DNA from: Palsa-504 sp963744005
Lineage (GTDB): Bacteria > Actinomycetota > Actinomycetes > Streptosporangiales > Streptosporangiaceae
DNA length: 64,000 nucleotides
Assembly: GCA_963744005.1 (NCBI GenBank)
Contig: CAVURU010000004.1
Coordinates: 682,001 to 746,000 of the forward strand
Reading direction: 5' to 3'
A program made the translations under genes and the position numbers. The notes beneath the pieces were generated by a model, which saw nothing but the letters and a program-made list of their open reading frames with translations, had not been told where the DNA came from and did no database searches. Positions 9,241 through 18,701 of this stretch are shown in pieces. Within the stretch, counting starts at the first letter, position 1, and every line of letters starts with the position of its first letter.

Positions 9241-10587
9241 ATGGATTCCTGGCGTGCTGCGTATGTCCCGGTTCTTCCCGGGAGCGGTCCGGCCCCGCGG
9301 ATCCACGACACCGCCACCGGTGAGCTGGTCCTGGCCGCGGCCGGGCCGGTGGCCAGCATGTACGCCTGCGGCATCACGCCGTACGACGCGACGCACATCG
9401 GGCACGCCGCCACCTACACCGCCTGGGACCTGCTCGTCCGGGCCTGGCTGGACGCCCGGCCGGAGATCCCCGAGGCCGACCAGTCGCCCGACGACCAGCC
9501 CGCCCGGTACACCGTGCTGTACGTGCAGAACGTCACCGACGTCGACGACCCGCTGCTCGAGCGGGCCGACCGGGATGGTGAGGACTGGCGCGAGCTGGCC
9601 CGCCGGGAGATCCAGCGGTTCCGCGGCGACATGGAGGCGCTGCGCGTCCTGCCGCCCGCCCACCTGATCGGCGCGGTCGAGGCGCTGCCCCTGATCGAGC
9701 GGTTCACCGCCCGGATGGCCGACCGCGGCGCCCTCTACAACGTCGACGAGGACCTGTACTTCGCCAAGTCGGCCGACCCGCGGTTCGGCGCGCTGTCCGG
9801 CCCCGGCACTCCCAGCGGCTATGACCCGGCCGAGATGGCCAGCCTGTTCGCCGAGCGCGGCGGCGACCCGGACCGGCCCGGGAAGAAGGACCCGCTCGAC
9901 GCCATGGTCTGGCGGGCCGAACGTCCCGGCGAGCCCGCCTGGGATTCACCGTCGGGCCGCGGCCGGCCCGGCTGGCACGTGGAGTGCGCCGCCATCGCCA
10001 CCGAGTACCTGGGCCCGGTCTTCGACGTCCAGGCCGGCGGTTCGGACCTGGTCTTCCCGCACCATGAGATGAGCGCCGCGCACGCCCGGGTGGCCTACCC
10101 CGGCCACGACGGCGGGTTCGCCCGGGTCTACGCCCACGCCGGGATGGTCAGCTACCAGGGCGCCAAGATGTCCAAGTCGCTGGGCAACCTGGTCTTCGTC
10201 AACGGCCTGCTGGCCGGCGGGGTGGACCCGATGGCCCTGCGGATGGCCTTGCTGGCCCACCACTACCGGTCCGACTGGGAGTGGACCGGCGCCGCGCTGG
10301 CCGACGCCAACGCCCGGCTGACCCGCTGGCGCGCCGCCCTCGCCCACACCGAGGCCGCCGCCTCGGCCAGCCCCGAGACCGCCCCGTCCAGCGCCGCGGC
10401 CGAGACCCTCACCGGCGTCCGCGCCCGCATGCGCAACGACCTGGACGCCCCCGGCGCGCTGGCCGTCATCGACCGCTGGGCCAACCGCCTGCTGGCCGAC
10501 GCCCCGACCCGCATCACCCCCTCCGACGTGGCCGGCGCCCACCTGGTCCGGGACCTCGCCGACGCCCTCCTCGGCATCCGCCTGTAG
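9241..10587 (+). CDS. mshC: Cysteine:GlcN-Ins ligase (mycothiol synthesis)
   Basis: 448 residues. MshC joins L-cysteine to glucosaminyl-inositol using ATP, the third enzymatic stage of mycothiol biosynthesis. It is a class I aminoacyl-tRNA synthetase-like fold: YACGITPYDATHIGHA (HIGH-type motif) near residue 40, the zinc/cysteine-site WHVECAAI near 240, and KMSKSLGN (KMSKS loop) near 306. It lacks the long CysRS anticodon-binding domain and carries the Cys-Gly-Ile-Thr-Pro-Tyr signature that separates MshC from CysS. It starts at ATG 9241, 16 bases after the amidase stop. It supports assignment of the organism to mycothiol-producing Actinomycetia. Confidence 0.93.
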   Translation: MDSWRAAYVPVLPGSGPAPRIHDTATGELVLAAAGPVASMYACGITPYDATHIGHAATYTAWDLLVRAWLDARPEIPEADQSPDDQPARYTVLYVQNVTDVDDPLLERADRDGEDWRELARREIQRFRGDMEALRVLPPAHLIGAVEALPLIERFTARMADRGALYNVDEDLYFAKSADPRFGALSGPGTPSGYDPAEMASLFAERGGDPDRPGKKDPLDAMVWRAERPGEPAWDSPSGRGRPGWHVECAAIATEYLGPVFDVQAGGSDLVFPHHEMSAAHARVAYPGHDGGFARVYAHAGMVSYQGAKMSKSLGNLVFVNGLLAGGVDPMALRMALLAHHYRSDWEWTGAALADANARLTRWRAALAHTEAAASASPETAPSSAAAETLTGVRARMRNDLDAPGALAVIDRWANRLLADAPTRITPSDVAGAHLVRDLADALLGIRL

Positions 10588-10656
10588 CCCGGCGGCCTGC
10601 CTGTCACGCCCAGGCTGGCCACCCGGGCTGACGCCCGTCAAGCCGTACCGTCTGCC

Positions 10657-10683
10657 TGTGGATAACCGTCTCGGTTATCCACA
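10657..10683. promoter_or_regulatory. Perfect inverted pair of DnaA boxes
   Basis: TGTGGATAACC and GGTTATCCACA are perfect 11-base arms around GTCTC. Each arm contains the 9-base consensus DnaA box TTATCCACA, in opposite orientations. The pair lies in the mshC-DUF4192 gap, 53 bases before the likely DUF4192 start. It could be a DnaA-titration or DnaA-regulated site, or simply an operator for the DUF4192 gene. Confidence 0.6.
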
Positions 10684-10735
10684 GGACAGCCAGCCGCCGT
10701 GGCCGGGCCCGGTCCTCCCGCCGCACGCTGGGCCC

Positions 10736-11996
10736 ATGACGTACACCCCCATCGCCGGCGATGATCTCCCGCCGGACCATCCCAGCCAGCCTGTCCACTC
10801 CGGCCAGCCCGTCCACTCCGGCCAGCCCGTCCACTCCGGCCAGCCCGTCGGCCCGGTGATCCGGGCCGGCTCGCCCGCCGCCCTGCTGCGGGTCATCCCC
10901 CGCCTCCTCGGTTTCGCGCCCGCGTCCAGCCTGGTCGTCATCGGCGTCTCCCCTCCCCGTGACCGCATCCGGATCACCCTCCGCTATGACCTGCCCGACC
11001 CGCCCGAGACCGGCGTGCTCGCCGACCTGGCCGCGCATGCGGTGGCCGTGGCGGGCCGGGAGCAGCTGACCGGCCTGGTGGCCGTCGGCTACGGTCCCGA
11101 GGCGCTGGTCACCCCGGTTACCCGCGCGCTGCGCGACGCCGCCCAGCGAGCCGGGATCGGCCTGCTGGAGTTCCTCCGCGTTGATGAGGGCCGCTACTGG
11201 TCCTACACCTGCGGCGACGAGGGCTGCTGCCCGGCGGCCGGGCACCCCCTTCGACGCGGCCACCGGCCCGGGCAGCACCGACCCGGCCGGCATCGGCCTG
11301 GCCGCCACTGACCCAGCCGCCGCCGCCCTGGCCGCCATCGGGCCCGTCCTGGCCAGCCGCGCCGACCTGGCCGCCCGCGTCGCGCCGCTCGGCGGCCTGA
11401 CCGCCGAATCCATGCGCCAGGCCACCCGCCGGGCCGAGCAGCACGTCTCCCGGCTGCTGAGCCGGGTGCGCACCTCGTCCCGCCTGGGCGCGGCCCGGCA
11501 GATGATCGCCGCCGAGGGCCTGGCCGCCGTCGGCGCCATGATCAGCCGCTACCGGGCCGGGGGCCGGTTCAGCTCCGACGACGAGATCGCCCGGGTCGCC
11601 GTCGCGCTGCGCGACCTGAGAATCCGGGACGACGCCTGGGCCCGGATGGACCCTGCGCACGCCGAGGCGCACCTGCTCCTGTGGACCGACGTGGTCCGCC
11701 GGGCCCGGCCTGGTCACGTCGCCGGGCCGGCTGCTCTGCTGGCCTTCGTGGCCTGGCAGTCCGGTGACGGGGCGCTGGCCAACGTGGCCCTGGACCGGGC
11801 GCTGTACGACGCGCCCGCTTACTCGATGGCGCTGCTGCTCCGCCAGGTCATCGCGGCCGGGGCGCCGCCCTCGCTGGCCCGGCTGCCGATGACGCCGGAG
11901 GAGGTCGCGGCCAGCTACGAGGGTGCCGAGCCTCACGCCGACGGGCCGGACCGCGACCTGGACGTTCCCCCGCCCGGCCTGGATGATGAAGGCTGA
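10736..11996 (+). pseudogene. DUF4192 family protein, apparent +1 frameshift
   Basis: Starting at ATG 10736 (a GTG at 10658 inside the DnaA-box palindrome is less likely), the first frame gives AGSPAALLRVIPRLLGFAPASSLVVIGV and continues to WSYTCGDEGCCPAAG, the DUF4192 hallmark. The reading then moves one frame to GTPFDAATGPG and runs on through LASRADLAARVAPLGG to a TGA at 11996. The switch is at GGG 11240-11242, where one G too many would explain it. A three-copy 18-base repeat at 10784-10849 encodes QPVHSG units before the domain. The function of DUF4192 is unknown; it is widespread in actinobacteria. The indel may be an assembly error. Confidence 0.75.
10784..10849 (+). repeat. 18-bp tandem repeat inside the DUF4192 N-terminus
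   Basis: About 3.6 copies of GGCCAGCCCGTCCACTCC, the first copy slightly diverged. It is in frame and encodes QPVHSG repeats. Confidence 0.9.
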
Positions 11997-12086
11997 TGAC
12001 CTCGACCGGGGCTGCGTTCCGGGCCGGGATAAACTGCCGGGAATGTCCGCTTGGCTGACAGTGGTCCAGACCATGGAGGGTGCTGC

Positions 12087-13502
12087 ATGACGGTCGCTAC
12101 GCACGAGGCCGCCGTGGCCCGGCTACGCGAGACCTATGCGGCGCTGCCGCCCGGGACGCCGGTGCGGCTGGCCAAGCGCACCTCCAACCTGTTCCGGTTC
12201 CGTGACGACGTGCCGAAGACGTCCGGCGCCAGCGCCAGTAGCAGTGCGGGTGCCAGCGCTGCCGCGGGCGGCCTGGACGTCTCGGCCTTCGATCATGTGC
12301 TGGAAGTCGACCCGGTCCGGCGGACCGCCCGGGTCGGCGGCATGACCACCTACGAGGACCTGTGCGACGCCACCCTGGCCCATCAGCTCATGCCGCTGGT
12401 GGTGCCGCAGCTGAAGACCATCACTCTCGGCGGCGCGGTCACCGGGCTGGGCATCGAGTCGACCTCGCTGCGCAACGGCATGCCGCACGAGTCGGTCACC
12501 GAGATGGAGATCCTCACCGGTGACGGCCGCGTCGTCCGCGCCACCCCGGACAACGAGCACGCCGACCTGTTCCGCGGCTTCCCGAACTCCCTCGGCACCC
12601 TCGGCTACGCCCTGTCCCTCACCATCGAGCTCGAGCCGGTGCGGCCCTACGTGCACCTGCGGCACTTCCGGTTCGCCGCGCCGGAGGCCTGCATGGAGGC
12701 GATCGCCCAGATCGCCGCCGACGGGAGCTACGCCGGCCACCGGGCCGATTTCGTGGACGGCACCGCGTTCTCCACCGACGAGCTGTACCTGACCGTCGGC
12801 GCGTTCAGCGACGTGGCCCCGTGGCGCAGCGACTACACCGGCCAGCAGATCTACTACCAGTCGATCCGGCAGTACCAGGAGGACTTCCTGCCCATCCGCG
12901 ACTACCTGTGGCGGTGGGACACCGACTGGTTCTGGTGCTCCCGGCCTTTTGGCGTGCAGAAGCCGCTGATCAGGGCGTTGTGGCCGCGCCGCTACCGGCG
13001 CTCGGACGTGTACCACAAGCTGGTCGCGCTGGACCGCCGGCACCGCCTGACCGCCACCATGAACGAGCGCCGCCGGGTCCCGGCCCGCGAGTCCGTCATC
13101 CAGGACGTGGAGATCCCGGTCAGCCGCGGCGCCGAGTTCCACCGCTTCTTCGCCGAGAACGTGGGCATGAGCCCGGTCTGGATGTGCCCGCTGCGGGTCC
13201 GCGGCCAGCAGGGACAGCCCTGGCCGCTGTGGCCGCAGCAGCCCGGCGAGATCTTCGTGAACTTCGGCTTCTGGGGGATGGTGGCGCTGCCCGCCGGCGA
13301 GCAGGACGGCTACTACAACCGCCTGATCGAGGACGAGGTGGCCAAGCTGGACGGGCACAAGTCGCTGTACTCGACGTCCTTCTACCCGGAGGAAGAGTTC
13401 TACCAGCGCTACGACGGCGCGGCCTACCAGGCCCTCAAGCATTCCTACGACGGCGGCGGACGGCTGCTGAGCCTGTACGAGAAGTGCGTCCTGGGACGCT
13501 GA
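12087..13502 (+). CDS. tmsA: FAD-binding oxidoreductase, TmsA/BfaA-like (10-methylene reductase)
   Basis: 471 residues from ATG 12087 with GGAGGG just upstream. The N-terminal PCMH-type FAD-binding domain shows VGGMTTYEDLCDATL, QLKTITLGGAVTGLGIES and MEILTGDGRVV. The rest resembles the Delta24-sterol reductase (DWARF1)-like group. In actinomycetes this protein pairs with a cyclopropane-synthase-like methyltransferase. TmsB methylates oleoyl chains at C10 to give a 10-methylene group, and TmsA reduces it to 10-methylstearate (tuberculostearate). The partner gene begins 44 bases downstream, which supports this role. It is the Rv0449c-type protein of mycobacteria, assigned by family recall. Confidence 0.8.
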   Translation: MTVATHEAAVARLRETYAALPPGTPVRLAKRTSNLFRFRDDVPKTSGASASSSAGASAAAGGLDVSAFDHVLEVDPVRRTARVGGMTTYEDLCDATLAHQLMPLVVPQLKTITLGGAVTGLGIESTSLRNGMPHESVTEMEILTGDGRVVRATPDNEHADLFRGFPNSLGTLGYALSLTIELEPVRPYVHLRHFRFAAPEACMEAIAQIAADGSYAGHRADFVDGTAFSTDELYLTVGAFSDVAPWRSDYTGQQIYYQSIRQYQEDFLPIRDYLWRWDTDWFWCSRPFGVQKPLIRALWPRRYRRSDVYHKLVALDRRHRLTATMNERRRVPARESVIQDVEIPVSRGAEFHRFFAENVGMSPVWMCPLRVRGQQGQPWPLWPQQPGEIFVNFGFWGMVALPAGEQDGYYNRLIEDEVAKLDGHKSLYSTSFYPEEEFYQRYDGAAYQALKHSYDGGGRLLSLYEKCVLGR

Positions 13503-13546
13503 CCGCCACAGACAACACCAGAGACGGAAGGAAAGGAACAGCCACG

Positions 13547-14824
13547 ATGGCACTAGCCGAGGTCTTCGAGGCATTCGCGGGGCCGGACGCCCCGGTGGAA
13601 TTCACGGCCTATGACGGCAGTCACGCCGGAATGCCCGGTTCCCCGGTCAAGGTCACGGTCCGCTCGCCGGCTGCCGTGGCCTACCTGGCCCAGGCTCCCG
13701 GCGGCCTCGGCCTGGCCCGGGCGTACGTGTCCGGCCAGCTGGACGTCGAGGGCGACATGTACGAGGCCCTCAACCGGATGACCAAAGCCCAGGCCATCGG
13801 CCTCAGCGTGGCCGAGAAGCTCCGCCTGCTGAACGCCCTCGGCGGCCCGAAGCTCCTGCTGCATCGCGTGCCGCCGCCGCCGCAGGAGGTCCAGCTCCGC
13901 AAGCGCTGGCTGGTCGGGCGGCTGCATTCCAAGAGCCGGGACGCCCAGGCGATCTCCCATCACTACGACGTCTCCAACCAGTTCTACCAGTGGGTCCTCG
14001 GCCCGAGCATGGCCTATACCTGCGCCTGCTATCCGAGCGAGGACGCCACCCTGGAGGAAGCGCAGGCCAACAAGTTCGACCTGGTCGCGCGGAAGCTCGG
14101 CCTGTCGGCGGCCACGCGGCTGCTGGACGTCGGCTGCGGCTGGGGCGGCATGGTCATGCACGCCGCGCGGGAGTACGGGGTGAAGGCCCTCGGCGTCACG
14201 CTGTCCGCGCAGCAGGCCGCCTGGGGCCAGGCCGCCATCGAGCGGGAGGGCCTGTCCGGGCTGGCCGAGGTCCGGCACATGGACTACCGGGACGTCGCCG
14301 AGTCGGGGTTCGACGCGGTCAGCTCCATCGGGCTCACCGAGCACATCGGCAAGCAGAACCTGCCCTCCTATTTCTCCTTCCTGCTCGGCAAGCTGAAGCT
14401 CGGCGGCCGCCTGCTCAACCACTGCATCACCCGGCCGAATGACATCGAGCCGCCCATCCGCAAGAACGGGTTCATCAACCGGTACGTGTTCCCGGACGGC
14501 GAGCTGGAGGGACCGGGCTACCTGATCTCGCTCATGCACGACGCCGGCTTCGAGGTCCGGCACGAGGAGAACCTGCGCGAGCACTACGCCAAGACCCTGG
14601 CCGCCTGGGGCGCCAACCTGGACGCGCACTGGGACGAGGCCGTGGCCGAGGTCGGCCAGGGCACGGCCCGCGTCTGGCGCCTGTACATGGCGGGTTCCCG
14701 GCTCGGCTTCGACCGGAACCACATCGAACTGCACCAGGTCCTGGGCGTGAAGCTGCACCCGGACGGCACCTCGGCCATGCCGCTGCGCCCCGACTGGGAA
14801 CAGCCGCGCGTCCTGGCTCAGTAG
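13547..14824 (+). CDS. tmsB: SAM-dependent fatty-acyl methyltransferase, TmsB/UfaA1-like
   Basis: 425 residues from ATG 13547 behind a GGAAGGAAAGGA purine run. It is a cyclopropane-fatty-acyl-phospholipid synthase family member: N-terminal lipid-binding part to about 125, AISHHYDVSNQFYQWVLG near 145, SAM motif LLDVGCGWGGM near 190, and SSIGLTEHIGKQNL near 260. It forms a two-gene operon with the FAD oxidoreductase. This pairing points to 10-methyl branched fatty acid synthesis at the membrane rather than cyclopropane formation. No tmsC-like third gene is seen. The larger frame extending upstream overlaps tmsA and is not real. Confidence 0.85.
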   Translation: MALAEVFEAFAGPDAPVEFTAYDGSHAGMPGSPVKVTVRSPAAVAYLAQAPGGLGLARAYVSGQLDVEGDMYEALNRMTKAQAIGLSVAEKLRLLNALGGPKLLLHRVPPPPQEVQLRKRWLVGRLHSKSRDAQAISHHYDVSNQFYQWVLGPSMAYTCACYPSEDATLEEAQANKFDLVARKLGLSAATRLLDVGCGWGGMVMHAAREYGVKALGVTLSAQQAAWGQAAIEREGLSGLAEVRHMDYRDVAESGFDAVSSIGLTEHIGKQNLPSYFSFLLGKLKLGGRLLNHCITRPNDIEPPIRKNGFINRYVFPDGELEGPGYLISLMHDAGFEVRHEENLREHYAKTLAAWGANLDAHWDEAVAEVGQGTARVWRLYMAGSRLGFDRNHIELHQVLGVKLHPDGTSAMPLRPDWEQPRVLAQ

Positions 14825-14909
14825 TCCTGCCCCGGCGGGCTCGGTCGCGGTCTACATCGTCAGCGACGTGGCCGGTGCCGGCCACGACCGCCGCTACGCC
14901 GGACGGGTC

Positions 14910-17496
14910 CTACGCCCGCCCGGCCGCCGTCGCTGCCCCGAGTCCCGCCTCAGCCGCCTGCCCGCCTTCCGGCTCCGCGTCGCGCATCCGCGGCACGGTC
15001 CAGGTCGGCGCGGCGGCGGGGCGGGACAGGGCCGTCACGTCACTGATCGCCCCGGCGGCGAACAACGCCGCCACCAGCCGGGCCGTGCCCGCCGGGTCCT
15101 GGCCCGCCGGGTTGCGGCCCGCCGGGCCGTCCTGGCCGGGGCCGTCCGAGATGACCGCGACCGGCACGGCGCAGCAGCCTGCCGCCAGGCTGACCAGCCC
15201 GTCGTCCGGCCCGGCCACCACCATCAGGTCGGCGTGCTCGGCGGCCAGCGTCATCGCCTGCGCGAACAGCACCGGCCGGCTGAGCTGGCCCGCCAGCAGC
15301 TCGGTCACGTTGTCGCCCGGCAGGACCTGGCGTCCGGTGACGGTCGAGATGAGCCGCCGCTCGGCCGGCCCGAACCGCGTCCCGGCCAGGATGCTCCGCA
15401 GCGGGGCGGCGCACCCGGCCATGGCGGGGGAGTGCAGCGCGTGCGCGCTGTCCAGCACCTCCACCGGCACGCCTGCCGCGGCGGCTCGCCGGGTCAGGTT
15501 GCGGATTCCCGCCGTGGACCCGGCCAGCAGGTGCGAGCGAGGCCCTTCGTAGGCCGCGATGTGCAGCCCGTCGCCCGCGCTCAGCTCCCTTGCCGCCTGC
15601 TCGCAGGCCGCCACCCGGGCCATCGCCGACGGCCCGTCGCCGTACCCCCGCAGCACCTGGCCCACCTGCGCCGCCAGCCGCGCCGCTTCGGCCGGCGGCA
15701 GGCAGCCCGCCCACACCAGCCCGGCCAGCTCGCCCAGGCCGTAACCGACCCCGGCCACCGGCCTGACCCCGAGCAGGTCCAGCGTCCGCAACCCAGCCAG
15801 CGAGGCAGCCAGCCCCGCGGCCGGCGCCAGACCTGCCCGAGCCAACCCCCCGAACAGCACCGCTACCCGTCCGCGTCCCCCCGCCGACACGAACACATCC
15901 GGTCCCGCCGTGACCGGCATCCCCGCCGTGACCGACGTCCCGGCCGTCATGTCGTCCTCGGTCCGTGGGCCGCCCCCGGCCTCGGTGCTGCTTTCTGTCT
16001 CTACTGCGCCCGACGCGAGGAGCCCCGCCGCCAGCCGCGCCCGTTCCGCCAGCTGATCCGGCGTCGCCGCCGCCAGCGCCACCCGCACCGGGCCGGCCGA
16101 GCCGCCCGCCTGAGCGGCCGCCGCCAGCTGACCCGCCAGCCCGCGCAGCTCGCCCATCGAGAACCCGGTTGCCCCCTCGGCGATGACCTCGAGCCGGGCG
16201 GCCAGCTCGTCCCGGTCCGCGCCGCCCAGCGCGAACACGCTCGGCTGCCACCCGGCCCCCGAGGAAAACCCGACCCCGCGTCTGCTGGCCAACGTCTCGT
16301 TCATCGCTGCCTCCCCGCCCTGAGCCGTCGTGGCCCTGTCCTGGACCGCACCCCGGTGCCCGCCCGGGCCCGTCACCCCGTCCGCCGCACCGGCCCTGGC
16401 CGCCGTTACGTCGCCCTCGCCCGCAGGACCCGCCTCGTCCTCGCGAGGTCCCGCATGATCCCCGCGTGCGGATCCCGCCTGGCCCTCGCGTCCCGGTCCC
16501 GCCTGGCCCTCGCGCCGTGGCTCAGCCTCATGGACCGGCCGCGCCTCGGCCTCAGCCGTGACCGTCGCCGTGACCTCACCGGCTGCCGTCACCCCGGCCC
16601 CGCCGAGAGCCGTCGCTCCGACCTCACCCGCGGCTCTGGCCGCGGCCTTCCGCGCGACCCTCGCGTGGATCTCGCTCGCGGGCCGGGGTCGGCCGCCCCC
16701 TCGGCCCCCGTTCGCCGTCCACATCCTGATCCTGTCCGCGAGCACCGCGAACTCCGCGTTGGGCTCCGCCGGCCCGGCTACCGCGTCCGTCTGCGCGGCC
16801 TCCGCCTCGGCTGCCTCCGCGTTCGTCGGGCCGAGCTCGGCCAGCGCGTGTCCTGGCCCGGGCAGGTCAGCTTCCGCCTCAGCCGGCGCCGTTCCGCCTT
16901 CGCTCCGGACGTCCCTGCCCTCAGCCCGCGCTTCCCAGCCTGCCGGCCAGCTCATCGCGGGCCTCTCCGCACCGGTGATCGCGGGTTGCGGCCGGGTCAC
17001 CTGACCGGGCGACTCGTCCATCGGCAGCCGGGGCATCGTCAGCGTCACCGGCGCCCCGCCGGGCATCGGCGGCGCGGGCAGCATGGGCACCACCGCCGTG
17101 ACCACGGGCGACTCGGGCATCGATGGCTCCGCCGCCGCGCGCCGCCGCCGTCCGCGCCGCCGCTCCACCTCGGCTTCCCGGGACAGCACCAGGTGTACGC
17201 CCTCGTCTGCCCACAAGCCCTCCTGGCCGGCCCCGGTCGACGGGTCCATGGTGCCCAGGGAGTTGACCGCGGCCAGCCGCCGCCCCGGTGCTCCGGTGCT
17301 GGCGTCCGGCCACGGTTCGGGCTCCTGCGGCATCCGGAGCAGCGCGTCCCCGGACTGGATCAGCTCGTGCGGCCGCGGGCACCTGCTGCCTGCCGGGATG
17401 GTGCCGACCGTCATGGCCAGCGAGGTCTTGATCAAGCTCGCGATGCCCGCGGCTGCCCGGAGGTAGCCGATGCCGGCTGACACCGCGCCGAGCGCA
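14910..17496 (-). pseudogene. KS-AT polyketide synthase-like gene, 3' part: KS end, linker, acyltransferase-like domain
   Basis: This frame is reached by a second frameshift near 17495-17510. It opens with ALGAVSAGIGYLRAAAGIASLIKT, the end of a ketosynthase domain in which the catalytic His of the usual GHxxAAAGI motif is Tyr. A low-complexity Ala/Glu/Arg/Gly linker of about 330 residues follows. An acyltransferase-like domain then shows VAGVGYGLGELAGLVWAG, where GHSxGE should give the nucleophile Ser but has Leu. A HALHSPAM segment retains the usual His. The stop is at 14910, convergent with tmsB. No ACP, KR or other module follows, so it is not a working polyketide synthase. It is either a decayed gene or a non-catalytic scaffold interrupted by assembly indels. 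Confidence 0.65.
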
Positions 17497-18365
17497 GCCG
17501 GCTCGCGCTGCCCTGCCGCAACTGGGCGAACGCGATGAGCTCGGACAGGTCGCCCCCGGCGGTTCCGCTGCCCTCGCCCTCGATGAGCTGGATGTCCGAC
17601 GGATCGACGTCGGCCTGCACGTAGGCCTGCAGCAGGGCCTGGCCGTCGAGCCCGGCCGGAGAGACCGGGACCGTGCTCCAGCCCGCGATCTCGGCGTAGA
17701 TCGGCATTCCCGCGGCCCGGGCGTCGGCCGAACGCGCCAGGATCAGCACCCCGCAGCCCTCGCCGGGCAGCAGCCCGCAGGGGTCGGCGGCGTAGACGCG
17801 CATCGCGTTCTGGCCCAGGGTCCCGGCTTGCGCCTGGGCGCTGAGCCAGGCCGGGTCGAGCCCGAGCTCGGCTCCGCCCGCGATGGCCAGGTCGAGGTAC
17901 CCGGTGCTCAGCGCCTCGGCCGCCGCCGCCACCGCATGCAGCGAGGACGTGCTGACCGCGGCGGGAGGCACCGGGCCCGCCGGAAACCCGGACTGGTCGC
18001 GTACCAGGTCACCGATGCCCGGAACCGAGCTGGCCAGGAACAGCCCGGCCCGGCCGTAGGTCCCGGCCCCGAGGTCTCCGGCTTTCAGCCCGGTGTCGGC
18101 CAGAGCCAGGGCGGTGGTCTCGGCGGCCAGCTTCTGCACCGCCCCGGTGTCCGGCCCGGCCGGATCACCGTAGACGGCGTGGCCACCCCAGTCGTTGAGC
18201 AGCGCCGCGTGCAGCCACTCGCCGGGGGCGCCTGGCCGCCGGACGGAACATCCGGCGGCCGACCGCGGTGAGCTCATGGAATCCTGCAGGCTCGTCCCCC
18301 CCGGGAAACCGGCAGGCCAGGCCGATGATCGCGACGCTCGTGTCGTGATCCGCCCGGTCTTCCAT
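17432..18365 (-). pseudogene. KS-AT polyketide synthase-like gene, 5' part: ketosynthase-like domain
   Basis: The start is ATG 18365, seven bases after GGAGAG, giving MEDRADHDTSVAIIGLACRFPGG, a standard KS N-terminus. A frameshift near 18235-18245 moves to the frame reading APGEWLHAALLNDW and on to MRVYAADPCGLLPGEGCGVLILAR, which resembles enediyne-PKS-like ketosynthases. The active-site Cys is Ser (AVSTSSLHAV instead of TACSSSL), and the HGTGT His is Glu (EGEGSGT). A second shift near 17500 rejoins the original frame. The gene lies between leuS and tmsB with no biosynthetic partners. Loss of Cys and both His residues argues that condensation activity is gone, whichever way the frameshifts are explained. 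Confidence 0.65.
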
Positions 18366-18671
18366 AATCACTCTCCGTAGTTGAGCATATTTTCTCCGTA
18401 ACGATGGATAGGTTCTGGCGCGCCGTGAGTCAAGGCGATTAACGAGACGCCCCGATTAGAGACCTTGATCCGGTTCCTGTCCGTTCGTTGGTCGGTGCGT
18501 GGCTGTCCTCCGGGCCCGCGCGGACCGCTTCCCGGACTCTGCGCGGACCGCTTCCCGGACTCTGTGCCGGCCGGCCGCGCGGACAAGGTGTCGGCTGGCT
18601 CGCCGATCACCCTCGCGGGGCGGCCTCCGTCAGCCCCGGCTGGCACGCGGCAAGTGCGCTATCCTGTGCGC
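18366..18671. other. Intergenic region upstream of the leuS attenuator
   Basis: It holds divergent promoters for the KS-AT gene and leuS and the 23-bp duplication at 18518-18563. TATCCT at 18660-18665 is a reasonable -10 element. A start point about seven bases on would coincide with the leader-peptide ATG at 18672, making that transcript leaderless. No clear -35 was seen. Confidence 0.4.
18518..18563. repeat. 23-bp perfect tandem duplication
   Basis: Two identical adjacent copies of a 23-base unit beginning GCGCGGACCGCTTCCCGGAC. Confidence 0.95.
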
Positions 18672-18701
18672 ATGCGTGCCGCCCGGCTGCTTCTTACCTA
18701 G
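18672..18701 (+). CDS. Leu-codon leader peptide for leuS attenuation
   Basis: A nine-codon open frame, MRAARLLLT then TAG, with three consecutive Leu codons (CTG CTT CTT) near its end. It is followed directly by two hairpins, the second a T-tailed terminator, and then leuS. This is the arrangement of ribosome-mediated attenuation: stalling at Leu codons when charged Leu-tRNA is scarce would prevent terminator formation and raise leuS expression. It may be leaderless (see the -10 at 18660). Confidence 0.75.
   Translation: MRAARLLLT

Noticed and set aside
12821..13546. Upstream extension of tmsB overlapping tmsA
   Set aside because: The extension is a shadow of the tmsA frame; the purine-rich site and ATG at 13547 mark the real start.
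14910..18365. Polyketide biosynthetic gene cluster
   Set aside because: Only one KS-AT fragment is present, with dead catalytic residues and no ACP, KR, thioesterase or tailoring genes nearby.
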